From Candidatus Scybalomonas excrementavium (GTDB taxonomy: Bacteria > Bacillota > Clostridia > Lachnospirales > Lachnospiraceae), in NCBI GenBank assembly GCA_017694765.1, contig JADIML010000218.1:1-20978 (forward strand): a DNA stretch of 20,978 bases. The letters are read 5' to 3'. Position 1 is the first letter of the stretch. Every line of letters begins with the position of its first letter. Under the pieces are notes generated by a model, which made no database searches, was not told the origin of the DNA, and was given only the letters and a program-made list of their open reading frames with translations. This document shows, piece by piece, positions 14,614 through 20,978 of this stretch. A program made the position numbers and the translations under genes.

Positions 14614-15741
14614 ATGTTATATAAATTAGAGAACTATTTCGAGGTGATGAGAAGAGATAGACAAACGAAAAGGAGAGATAAGGAGAGAATGACACAAAAT
14701 TATTTAAAAGAGCGTTATCATTTAGTTCTCGAACGGATTCAAGAAATCCAAACAGAACATACGGTTTCCAATCCATATCGAGATTATTTTAGGGAAATCG
14801 GTAAGTTCATCGAGAATATGGCAGAGCTTTATCAACAATGTGAATCAGGAAAGTATCAAACATTATCATTGGAACAATTAAGAGATTGGAATAGGACTTG
14901 CTATGGACAATTAGAGAAAGAAGCCTATCAGACCAGTTATGCAAATCCGACTTATGCCATACAGCAGTTAGGACAAGAATTTGGGCAACTACTTTCATTT
15001 CTAACGGCAGAGCTTTATAGCTTAGTTTCTTATGCAGTAGAACAACAATTAGAAGAATTTGTAATTCACCTAGAACTTTTTGTAGAACTTTACAATGTGT
15101 TTGAACAAGATGTCGTATCCTATAAAAAAGTAAGAGATGTTATCTACTGGTTTGAAAGTGACTATTGTGACGTACTACTTCCAAAAAGAATGAAAGAAAT
15201 ATATTGTCCCCAAAATTCCTTTGGATTATCCATTGTAACAAAAAGTAATTTAAATGATTTACGATATTTATACTTCTATGGAGAGTCAATTGGTTATCAA
15301 GAAGAAGCATTAGCAAAGAAATGTATCTCCTATTCAAAGGAAGCATTGGAACAAAGAGGCGATGCTATTGTGCAACAATTTATCACATCACATAGAGAAG
15401 AAGATGAGAAAGTAAGAAAAGATATCATAGCAATCTCTTATCAAATTGGAATGGAATCATTGGTGTATTATGTCATACAAAAGCTAGAACAAGAAGGATT
15501 TATCCCATTGATTTATCGACACCCTATTCATAGCCTATATAAATTTGAAGATGGGCAAAAAGGGTATGACTCCTTCTTAGTAGATGAACCATATCGAAAC
15601 GATCATGAATCGGATGAATCCATATATTTTGATAAAGCATTTTTAGAGCGAAAGACATCTATAATACGCTTGGCACTAGAAGAGCAAAAGCAATGGATAG
15701 AGCGATTCGCAGGAGAAATTCAGATCGATTCCATTGATTAG
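14614..15741 (+). CDS. Uncharacterised protein resembling the front half of M29-type aminopeptidases
   Basis: A 375-residue soluble, acidic, helix-rich protein without signal or membrane segment. Blocks such as NPYRDYFREIGKFIENMAEL, SYANPTYAIQQLGQEFGQLL, VRDVIYWFESDYCDVLLPKR and LRYLYFYGESIGYQEEALA recall the N-terminal region and domain start of longer clostridial proteins annotated as (M29-like) aminopeptidases. Those carry a further C-terminal part with the metal-binding residues; here the frame ends at FAGEIQIDSID and only 145 nt follow before purK, with no continuation in any frame. It may be a truncated gene or a shorter non-catalytic relative. An alternative start at the ATG at 14689 (MTQNYLKERYH) matches family N-termini; a weak AAGGAGAG lies before it (14680-14687). 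The family call is from memory and not certain. Confidence 0.6.
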   Translation: MLYKLENYFEVMRRDRQTKRRDKERMTQNYLKERYHLVLERIQEIQTEHTVSNPYRDYFREIGKFIENMAELYQQCESGKYQTLSLEQLRDWNRTCYGQLEKEAYQTSYANPTYAIQQLGQEFGQLLSFLTAELYSLVSYAVEQQLEEFVIHLELFVELYNVFEQDVVSYKKVRDVIYWFESDYCDVLLPKRMKEIYCPQNSFGLSIVTKSNLNDLRYLYFYGESIGYQEEALAKKCISYSKEALEQRGDAIVQQFITSHREEDEKVRKDIIAISYQIGMESLVYYVIQKLEQEGFIPLIYRHPIHSLYKFEDGQKGYDSFLVDEPYRNDHESDESIYFDKAFLERKTSIIRLALEEQKQWIERFAGEIQIDSID

Positions 15742-15786
15742 ACGATAGAAATTCATTAGAACCTCTTTTTTATAAAAGAAAGATCC

Positions 15787-15814
15787 TTTACAATGTAAAA
15801 AAATGGTATATACA
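15787..15814 (+). promoter_or_regulatory. Possible purK promoter
   Basis: TTTACA (15787-15792), 16-nt spacer, TATACA (15809-15814), about 70 nt before the purK start. The region is very AT-rich and other pairings are possible. Confidence 0.3.
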
Positions 15815-15886
15815 TTTTATATAAAATATTCGATACAAATTGCCAAATATTGTTCCTGTAAATGAAACGTAATAGGAGAGAAAACC

Positions 15887-17029
15887 ATGAAAAAAATCGG
15901 TATTGTTGGAGGCGGACAGCTTGGGAAAATGATGATTTTAGATGCAAAGAAAATGGACTATTATTTTGTCATCTTAGATCCAACGAAAAACTGTCCTGCT
16001 CATAGTATTGCAGATGAACACATTGTAGCATCATTTGATGATGAAGATGCCATGCTTTTACTAGCGCAGTCTGTAGACGTTGTCACCTATGAATTTGAAC
16101 ATATTAGTGTAAAAGCACTAGAAATGATGGAGAAACAAGGAACACCAGTCTACCCATCTAGTGAAACATTAAAGCATATTCAAAATAAATATTACCAAAA
16201 AGAATGGTTAAGAAAACACGGAATTCCAGTGCCAGATTTTAGAGCTGTAGAGACGATAGAAGACATAGAACAAGTAGCCAATGAGTTTGGGTATCCATTC
16301 GTTTTAAAAACATGTACTGGTGGCTATGATGGGAAAGGAAATGCTGTTATTCATGTAAAAGAAGAGATAAAAGAAGGCTATGAAGCACTAGGTGCTGGAC
16401 AATTGCCATTAATCGTAGAACGATTTGTCCCATTTGTAAAAGAGATTTCCGTATTAGTATGCCAAAGTTTAACTGGGCAAGTGGAAGTATTTCCAATCGC
16501 AGAAAATATTCATAAAAATAGCATTTTAGATGAAACACTTGTACCAGCCTCTTTATCAAAACAATCGGAAGAAATGGCATTACAAATAGCCAAAGAAGTC
16601 ACAAAAGTCTTTCATGCAATTGGCATGTTATGTATTGAGCTATTTCTTACACAAGATGGACAAGTGCTTGTCAATGAACTAGCACCAAGACCCCATAATT
16701 CTGGTCATTACACAATTGAAGGATGTTATACCTCCCAATATGAAAACCATATTAGGGCTATTTTAGGGTTACCACTTGGAAATACTGAGTTAATTCGCCC
16801 AACGGTTATGAAAAACCTAATTGGAACAACCAATGGTAAAGCAAATTTACATGGAGTAGAGAAAGCCTATCAATCAAAAAATGCGAAAATTCATATTTAT
16901 GGTAAAGAAGAAGTAAAAGTAGGAAGAAAAATGGGGCATATTACAGTAACGGCTACTACATTAGAAGAAGCATTACAAGAAGCAAGATATGTTCATAAAA
17001 TCCTCTATTTCTCAGATCAAGAATCATGA
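15887..17029 (+). CDS. purK: N5-carboxyaminoimidazole ribonucleotide synthase
   Basis: ATP-grasp enzyme that carboxylates AIR with bicarbonate and ATP to N5-CAIR, the substrate of PurE. The 380 residues are the normal length. The start KKIGIVGGGQLGKMM is the typical PurK N-terminus, the ATP-grasp centre shows PFVLKTCTGGYDGKGN, and the late block ELAPRPHNSGHYTIEGC is diagnostic of PurK within the ATP-grasp group. AGGAGAG at 15873-15879 supports the ATG. The partner gene purE follows, but after a 194-nt gap with its own promoter, which is looser than the usual tight purE-purK pairing. Confidence 0.95.
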   Translation: MKKIGIVGGGQLGKMMILDAKKMDYYFVILDPTKNCPAHSIADEHIVASFDDEDAMLLLAQSVDVVTYEFEHISVKALEMMEKQGTPVYPSSETLKHIQNKYYQKEWLRKHGIPVPDFRAVETIEDIEQVANEFGYPFVLKTCTGGYDGKGNAVIHVKEEIKEGYEALGAGQLPLIVERFVPFVKEISVLVCQSLTGQVEVFPIAENIHKNSILDETLVPASLSKQSEEMALQIAKEVTKVFHAIGMLCIELFLTQDGQVLVNELAPRPHNSGHYTIEGCYTSQYENHIRAILGLPLGNTELIRPTVMKNLIGTTNGKANLHGVEKAYQSKNAKIHIYGKEEVKVGRKMGHITVTATTLEEALQEARYVHKILYFSDQES

Positions 17030-17046
17030 AGTAGAGTATCGCTCAC

Positions 17047-17101
17047 TATTTGATGTTAATTCTATCAAATAAAAAGCACTGCTTAAAATGATTTATTTGA
17101 T
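17047..17101 (+). other. Alternative stem-loops downstream of purK
   Basis: Three arms share one sequence: TATTTGAT (17047-17054), ATCAAATAAA (17064-17073) and TTTATTTGAT (17092-17101). The middle arm can pair with the first (8 bp) or, perfectly over 10 bp, with the third, but not both. In the second form AAGC-ACT-GCTT (17073-17083) can stack inside at the cost of one outer pair. No T-run follows. This may affect the purK transcript end, or may be a remnant of the repeat that shares AAATAAAAAGCACT with 1132-1145. Confidence 0.4.
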
Positions 17102-17137
17102 TAGATAATTGAAATTGAGAAAATAAAATTCCATACA

Positions 17138-17166
17138 TTGTATTATTGTTAGACAAATGGTACAAT
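17138..17166 (+). promoter_or_regulatory. Promoter of the purE-purM-purN-purD operon
   Basis: TTGTAT (17138-17143), a 17-nt spacer and TACAAT (17161-17166). The leader before purE would be about 50 nt, too short for a purine riboswitch, and no such element is seen. Confidence 0.5.
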
Positions 17167-17223
17167 GATTAAGAAAAAATAAAAAATATAACATTTTCAT
17201 TGGAATTGCAGGAGGAAATATAA

Positions 17224-17739
17224 ATGAATGCAAAAGTTGGAATTATTATGGGAAGTGATTCCGATCTTCCTATTATGGCAAAAGCAGGAGAGATACTTGA
17301 TCAGTTAGGAGTTCCTTATGAATGTACCATCGTATCGGCGCATCGCACGCCAGATAGACTATACGAATATGCCAAGACAGCAAAAGAGAGAGGCATTAAA
17401 GTTATTATCGCAGGAGCAGGTGGAGCAGCACATTTGCCGGGAATGACAGCTTCTATGACAGTTCTTCCAGTCATTGGAGTTCCTGTACAAACAAAAGCAT
17501 TAAATGGAATGGACTCATTATACTCCATTGTACAAATGCCACCGGGAATCCCAGTTGCCACAGTTGCGATTAATGGAGCATTAAATGCAGGATTATTAGC
17601 TGCCAAAATACTTGCAACACACGATGAAAATGTGGAACGAAATTTAGAAGTTTATACAAAAGAGTTAGAAACTATGGTACTTGATAAAGCACAAACATTA
17701 GAACATATCGGATATGAACAATATGTAAAACAAATGTAA
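17224..17739 (+). CDS. purE: N5-CAIR mutase (class I PurE)
   Basis: Converts N5-CAIR, made by PurK, to CAIR. The 171 residues are typical of class I bacterial PurE. Substrate-site blocks are MGSDSDLP (residues 9-16), SAHRTPDR (38-45, with His40), and AGAGGAAHLPGM (63-74). AGGAGG at 17211-17216 supports the ATG. It opens a tight operon; purM follows after 28 nt. The presence of purK fits the two-step bacterial route rather than a class II PurE. Confidence 0.96.
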   Translation: MNAKVGIIMGSDSDLPIMAKAGEILDQLGVPYECTIVSAHRTPDRLYEYAKTAKERGIKVIIAGAGGAAHLPGMTASMTVLPVIGVPVQTKALNGMDSLYSIVQMPPGIPVATVAINGALNAGLLAAKILATHDENVERNLEVYTKELETMVLDKAQTLEHIGYEQYVKQM

Positions 17740-17767
17740 GATGATGGATAGTTTTGGGAGGTAAACG

Positions 17768-18793
17768 ATGGATTATAAAAACGCTGGTGTAGATATTGAA
17801 GCAGGATATCGCTCTGTAGAGCTTATGAAACAACATGTACAAGCTACTATGAGAAAAGAAGTGCTGACAAACTTAGGTGGTTTTTCAGGTGCTTTTTCTA
17901 TGAAGAAGTTTAAAGATATGGAAAATCCAACTTTAGTTTCTGGAACAGATGGTGTTGGAACCAAATTAAAACTTGCATTTTTACTGGATAAACACGATAC
18001 GATAGGAATTGACTGCGTAGCTATGTGTGTCAATGATATTGCTTGTGCAGGGGGAGAACCATTATTCTTCCTTGATTACATTGCATGTGGTAAAAACTTT
18101 CCAGAGAAAATTGCAACTATCGTAAGTGGGGTAGCAAACGGTTGCTTACAAGCAGGAGCAGCATTGATTGGTGGGGAAACTGCAGAAATGCCAGGATTTT
18201 ATCCAGAAGATGAATATGATCTTGCAGGCTTTGCAGTAGGTGTTGTCGATGAAAAAGACATGATTACAGGAAAAGAAATCAAAGAAGGAGATGTGCTAAT
18301 CGGAATCGCCTCTTCTGGCATTCATAGCAATGGATACTCCTTAGTTCGTAAAGTATTCCCAATGGAAAAAGAAAAACTAAATACATATTATGAAGAACTT
18401 GGAACAACATTAGGAGAAGCTCTCTTAACGCCAACGAAAATCTATGTAAAAGCATTACAAAGTATAAAAAATAATGGCATTATAATAAAAGGCTGTAGCC
18501 ATATCACTGGTGGTGGATTTTATGAAAATATTCCAAGAATGTTACCAGAAAGAATTCGGGCTGTCATTCAGAAAAATAGCTATGAAATACCAGCTATTTT
18601 TAACCTTCTAAAATCGAAAGGACAAATCGAAGAAGACATGATGTACGCCACCTATAATATGGGAATTGGTATGATGTTAGCTGTACAGAAAGAAGATGTA
18701 GATAAGACAATGAAAGCTATCGAAGAGGCAGGAGAAAAAGCCTTTGTTGTAGGGCATTGTGAAAAGGGAGAAAAAGGAGTTACTTTATGCTAA
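17768..18793 (+). CDS. purM: Phosphoribosylformylglycinamidine cyclo-ligase (AIR synthetase)
   Basis: ATP-dependent ring closure of FGAM to AIR, the substrate of PurK. The 341 residues match the family. Signatures are DYKNAGVDIEAGYRSVELMK at the N-terminus, GTDGVGTKLKLAF, the metal/ATP block GIDCVAMCVNDIACAGGEPLFFLDY (named by its DCVAMCVNDI core), and GGETAEMPGFY. GGGAGG at 17756-17761 supports the ATG. Its last seven bases overlap purN, which implies coupled translation. Confidence 0.96.
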   Translation: MDYKNAGVDIEAGYRSVELMKQHVQATMRKEVLTNLGGFSGAFSMKKFKDMENPTLVSGTDGVGTKLKLAFLLDKHDTIGIDCVAMCVNDIACAGGEPLFFLDYIACGKNFPEKIATIVSGVANGCLQAGAALIGGETAEMPGFYPEDEYDLAGFAVGVVDEKDMITGKEIKEGDVLIGIASSGIHSNGYSLVRKVFPMEKEKLNTYYEELGTTLGEALLTPTKIYVKALQSIKNNGIIIKGCSHITGGGFYENIPRMLPERIRAVIQKNSYEIPAIFNLLKSKGQIEEDMMYATYNMGIGMMLAVQKEDVDKTMKAIEEAGEKAFVVGHCEKGEKGVTLC

Positions 18794-19410
18794 GAGTGGG
18801 GATATTAGTTTCTGGTGGTGGAACTAACTTACAGGCAATCATCGATGCTGTAGAAAATAAAACGATTACAAATACAGAAATCGTCACTGTGATTAGTAAT
18901 AATAAGACAGCCTATGCACTAGAAAGAGCCAAAAAGCATGGAATTGAAAGTATTTGCATTTCACCAAAAGATTATGCAACAAGGGAACAATTTCATGAAG
19001 CCTTATATCAAGCATTAGAAGAGCGAGAACTTGATCTAGTTGTATTAGCAGGCTATTTAGTTGTCATTCCAGAAAAAATTATTACAAAATATGAAAATCG
19101 AATTCTTAACATTCACCCATCGTTAATTCCATCTTTTTGTGGAACTGGCTATTATGGATTAACCGTTCATGAAAAAGCATTAGAACGAGGTGTGAAAGTC
19201 ACAGGCGCTACGGTACATTTTGTAGACACAGGAACAGATACAGGTCCAATTCTTCTACAACAACCAGTCATGGTCGAGCAAGATGATACGCCAAAGACGT
19301 TACAACAGCGTGTTATGGAAGAAGCAGAATGGGTTATTTTACCAAAGGCGATCCATCTGATAGCCAATGGAAAAGTAACTGTAGAAAATGGAAAAACTAT
19401 TATTTTATAA
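18787..19410 (+). CDS. purN: Phosphoribosylglycinamide formyltransferase
   Basis: Transfers a formyl group from 10-formyl-THF to GAR. The 207 residues show the N-terminal LVSGGGTNLQAIIDA phosphate-binding block, the catalytic Asn108 and His110 in NIHPSLIPSF, and the late Asp151 in HFVDTGTDTGPI, the equivalent of the E. coli Asn/His/Asp set. The start at 18787 overlaps the purM stop by seven bases; GGAG and AAGG elements in the purM tail provide a ribosome site. purD begins 13 nt after its stop. Confidence 0.95.
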   Translation: MLRVGILVSGGGTNLQAIIDAVENKTITNTEIVTVISNNKTAYALERAKKHGIESICISPKDYATREQFHEALYQALEERELDLVVLAGYLVVIPEKIITKYENRILNIHPSLIPSFCGTGYYGLTVHEKALERGVKVTGATVHFVDTGTDTGPILLQQPVMVEQDDTPKTLQQRVMEEAEWVILPKAIHLIANGKVTVENGKTIIL

Positions 19411-19423
19411 AGAGGAAGAAAAA

Positions 19424-20722
19424 ATGAAAGTATTAATTGTTGGTAGTGGTGGTAGAGAGCATGCAATTGCATGGAAGGTTTCACAAAGTCCTAAAGTAGA
19501 TAAAATTTATTGCGCTCCTGGTAATGCTGGAATTGGGCAAGTAGCAGACTGTGTAGATATTGGTGCTATGGAAATCGATCGCTTAGTTGCTTTTGCAAAA
19601 GAACAAGCGATTGATTTAACAATCGTTGGCATGGACGATCCATTAGTAGCTGGAATTGTAGATGCCTTTGAAGCAGAAGGTCTTAGAGTGTTTGGTCCGA
19701 GAAAAAATGCAGCCATTTTAGAAGGCTCCAAAGCCTTTTCCAAAGAACTGATGAAAAAATATCAAATTCCAACAGCTGCTTATGAGACGTTTACAAATCC
19801 AGAAGAAGCTGTGGCATATTTAGAAAAAACAAGCTATCCAATCGTTTTAAAAGCTGATGGTCTAGCACTTGGAAAAGGTGTTCTCATTTGTGAAACGAAG
19901 GAAGACGCCAAAGAGGGAGTTAAAACATTAATGCTAGATAAGCAATTTGGCTCTGCTGGAGATACTATCGTTATAGAAGAATTTATGACAGGAAGAGAAG
20001 TTTCGGTTTTAGCCTTTTCCGATGGAAAAACGATACAATGTATGACATCAGCGCAAGATCATAAACGTGCGAAAGACGGCGATCAAGGGTTAAATACAGG
20101 AGGCATGGGAACATTTTCTCCAAGTCCATTTTATACAGACGAAGTCAAAGCCTTTTGTGAACGCTATGTATACCAAGCAACGATTGATGCTATGGCAAAG
20201 GAAGGAAGACCTTTTATAGGAGTTTTATTCACTGGCTTAATGCTAACGAAAGATGGACCAAAAGTATTAGAATATAATGCCAGATTTGGAGATCCAGAAG
20301 CACAAGTTGTACTTCCACGTATGAAAAATGACTTGATCGATGTAGTAGAAGCCTGTATCGATGGTAAACTAGATCAAATCCAGCTACAATTTGAAGATAA
20401 TGCAGCAGTCTGTGTCGTATTGGCATCCAAAGGATATCCAGAACATTACGAAAAGGGTATACCAATACAAGGCTTTGAAAACTTTGAAGGAAAAGAAGGA
20501 TATTACTGTTTTCATGCAGGAACTAAGAGGGAAGGAGAGCAAATCGTAACAAACGGTGGAAGAGTGCTTGGAATTACGGCTAAGGGAAAAGATTTAAAAG
20601 AAGCAAGAGAAAATGCCTATCAAGCAACAGAGTGGATTACCTTTGCAAATAAGTATATGAGAACGGATATTGGGAAAGCGATTGAGGATAAGGAAACAGA
20701 GGGAACAGTTTATCATGTGTAA
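19424..20722 (+). CDS. purD: Phosphoribosylamine-glycine ligase (GAR synthetase)
   Basis: ATP-grasp ligase joining phosphoribosylamine and glycine to GAR, the substrate of PurN. From 19424 the protein has 432 residues and begins MKVLIVGSGGREHAIAWK, the exact family N-terminus. An in-frame ATG at 19388 lies inside purN and would add 12 unmatched residues; AGAGGAAG at 19411-19418 favours 19424. Family blocks include YPIVLKADGLALGKGV, GGMGTFSPSPFY and NARFGDPEAQVVLPR. It closes the operon; a strong terminator lies about 70 nt downstream. Confidence 0.96.
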   Translation: MKVLIVGSGGREHAIAWKVSQSPKVDKIYCAPGNAGIGQVADCVDIGAMEIDRLVAFAKEQAIDLTIVGMDDPLVAGIVDAFEAEGLRVFGPRKNAAILEGSKAFSKELMKKYQIPTAAYETFTNPEEAVAYLEKTSYPIVLKADGLALGKGVLICETKEDAKEGVKTLMLDKQFGSAGDTIVIEEFMTGREVSVLAFSDGKTIQCMTSAQDHKRAKDGDQGLNTGGMGTFSPSPFYTDEVKAFCERYVYQATIDAMAKEGRPFIGVLFTGLMLTKDGPKVLEYNARFGDPEAQVVLPRMKNDLIDVVEACIDGKLDQIQLQFEDNAAVCVVLASKGYPEHYEKGIPIQGFENFEGKEGYYCFHAGTKREGEQIVTNGGRVLGITAKGKDLKEARENAYQATEWITFANKYMRTDIGKAIEDKETEGTVYHV

Positions 20723-20768
20723 AATGATGGAAGATATGCGAAAAGAAGTGGCAAAAGAAAATAAATAG
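20715..20768 (+). pseudogene. Short frame after purD, possible decayed C-terminal remnant
   Basis: From the ATG at 20715, which overlaps the purD stop in another frame, 17 codons read MCKMMEDMRKEVAKENK and then stop. This charged, helical string recalls the C-terminal tails of Rpn/PD-(D/E)XK-type transposase-nuclease proteins common in clostridia. There is no ribosome site of its own. It may be the tail of an otherwise deleted gene or chance. Confidence 0.25.
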
Positions 20769-20794
20769 GCTTTGCATTTGGGGAGATTGAAGCA

Positions 20795-20832
20795 AAAAAA
20801 CTCTTGAGTAGGATATTACTTAAGAGTTTTTT
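20795..20832. terminator. Strong terminator after purD
   Basis: AAAAAACTCTTGAGTA (20795-20810) pairs with TACTTAAGAGTTTTTT (20817-20832) over 16 bp with one wobble and a 6-nt loop. The A-run and T-run are part of the stem, so it can act in both directions. It ends the purE-purD operon. Confidence 0.88.
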
Positions 20833-20846
20833 AGATAGTGCTATCT

Positions 20847-20884
20847 TAGTGTGGACAAGCATTATAAAAGATAAGTTTACACTA
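20847..20884. promoter_or_regulatory. Inverted repeat ahead of the last, partial gene
   Basis: TAGTGTGGAC (20847-20856) pairs with GTTTACACTA (20875-20884), 10 bp with two wobbles, 18-nt loop. A small GATAG-TG-CTATC hairpin (20834-20845) precedes it. It lies just upstream of the predicted promoter and may be a regulator site or simple structure. Confidence 0.3.
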
Positions 20885-20892
20885 TCATAACG

Positions 20893-20924
20893 TTGAAAGC
20901 ATAAAGTATATATGATAGTATAAT
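20893..20924 (+). promoter_or_regulatory. Promoter of the gene at the right edge
   Basis: TTGAAA (20893-20898) with TAGTAT at 20916-20921 gives a 17-nt spacer; the perfect TATAAT at 20919-20924 overlaps it but would give a 20-nt spacer. Confidence 0.4.
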
Positions 20925-20957
20925 ATTGTAAATAGATAATAAAAAGGGGGTGTAGTA

Positions 20958-20978
20958 ATGGGGGAGGCTTATGAATTT
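20958..20978 (+). CDS. Start of an unidentified gene, cut by the window edge
   Basis: AAAAAGGGGG at 20941-20950 and the ATG at 20958 open a frame with the first seven codons MGEAYEF before the window ends. Too short to identify. The independent promoter upstream and the strong terminator before it indicate a separate transcription unit from the purine operon. Confidence 0.45.

Noticed and set aside
15766..15790. Terminator after the aminopeptidase-like gene (TCTTTT/AAAAGA hairpin)
   Set aside because: The stem is short and AT-only, and the T-run lies in the left arm rather than after the hairpin.
15820..15870. TTCG and GTTC strings before purK reminiscent of PurR PurBoxes
   Set aside because: PurBoxes form inverted pairs with a CGAA core; here the matches are partial and lie in the same orientation.
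17030..17223. Purine riboswitch before purE
   Set aside because: No three-way junction core is seen, and the leader after the predicted promoter is only about 50 nt.

Overview
The window is AT-rich with mostly co-directional genes, strong AGGAGG-type ribosome binding sites, several TTG starts and Gram-positive signal peptides. The gene set (GH53 galactan utilisation, PyrK/PyrD class 1B, long type-2 PyrF, VanZ-like and DUF6142-like membrane proteins) suggests a Clostridia genome, most likely Lachnospiraceae. This placement is inferred from gene content and protein style, not from a search.

Region 1 (1-7500) is a beta-1,4-galactan / arabinogalactan module. It runs LacI-family regulator, strong terminator, then a promoter with a 17-bp palindrome over the predicted transcription start, then a signal-less GH53 endo-galactanase, a lipoprotein sugar-binding protein, two MalF/MalG-type permeases, and a secreted GH53 with a C-terminal carbohydrate-binding-like domain. 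The logic is: the secreted enzyme cuts galactan outside, the ABC importer takes up oligosaccharides, and the cytoplasmic GH53 shortens them. The ABC ATPase and a beta-galactosidase are not in the window.

Region 2 (7501-8730) holds a long bidirectional terminator and one minus-strand gene for a membrane-anchored C39-like cysteine peptidase.

Region 3 (8730-13755) is a pyrimidine cluster, pyrC - pyrF - pyrK - pyrD - pyrE, followed by a 50-residue membrane protein with a TTG start. pyrF has its own good promoter. pyrE has an unusual start region: a good Shine-Dalgarno lies about 40 nt upstream, and a 10-bp hairpin fills the gap between it and the ATG.

Region 4 (13756-15741) contains a VanZ-like protein, a small DUF6142-like membrane protein and a 375-residue protein that looks like the front half of a longer M29-type aminopeptidase.

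Region 5 (15887-20832) is a purine cluster, purK, then purE - purM - purN - purD from a separate promoter, closed by a strong terminator. A 17-codon open frame overlapping the purD stop may be the tail of a decayed gene. The window ends at the first seven codons of another gene. No tRNA, rRNA, CRISPR array or intact mobile element was seen. The most notable items are the pyrE initiation hairpin, the operator-promoter of the galactan operon, the cytoplasmic/secreted GH53 pair, the truncated aminopeptidase-like gene and the unlisted 50-residue protein in the pyr cluster.
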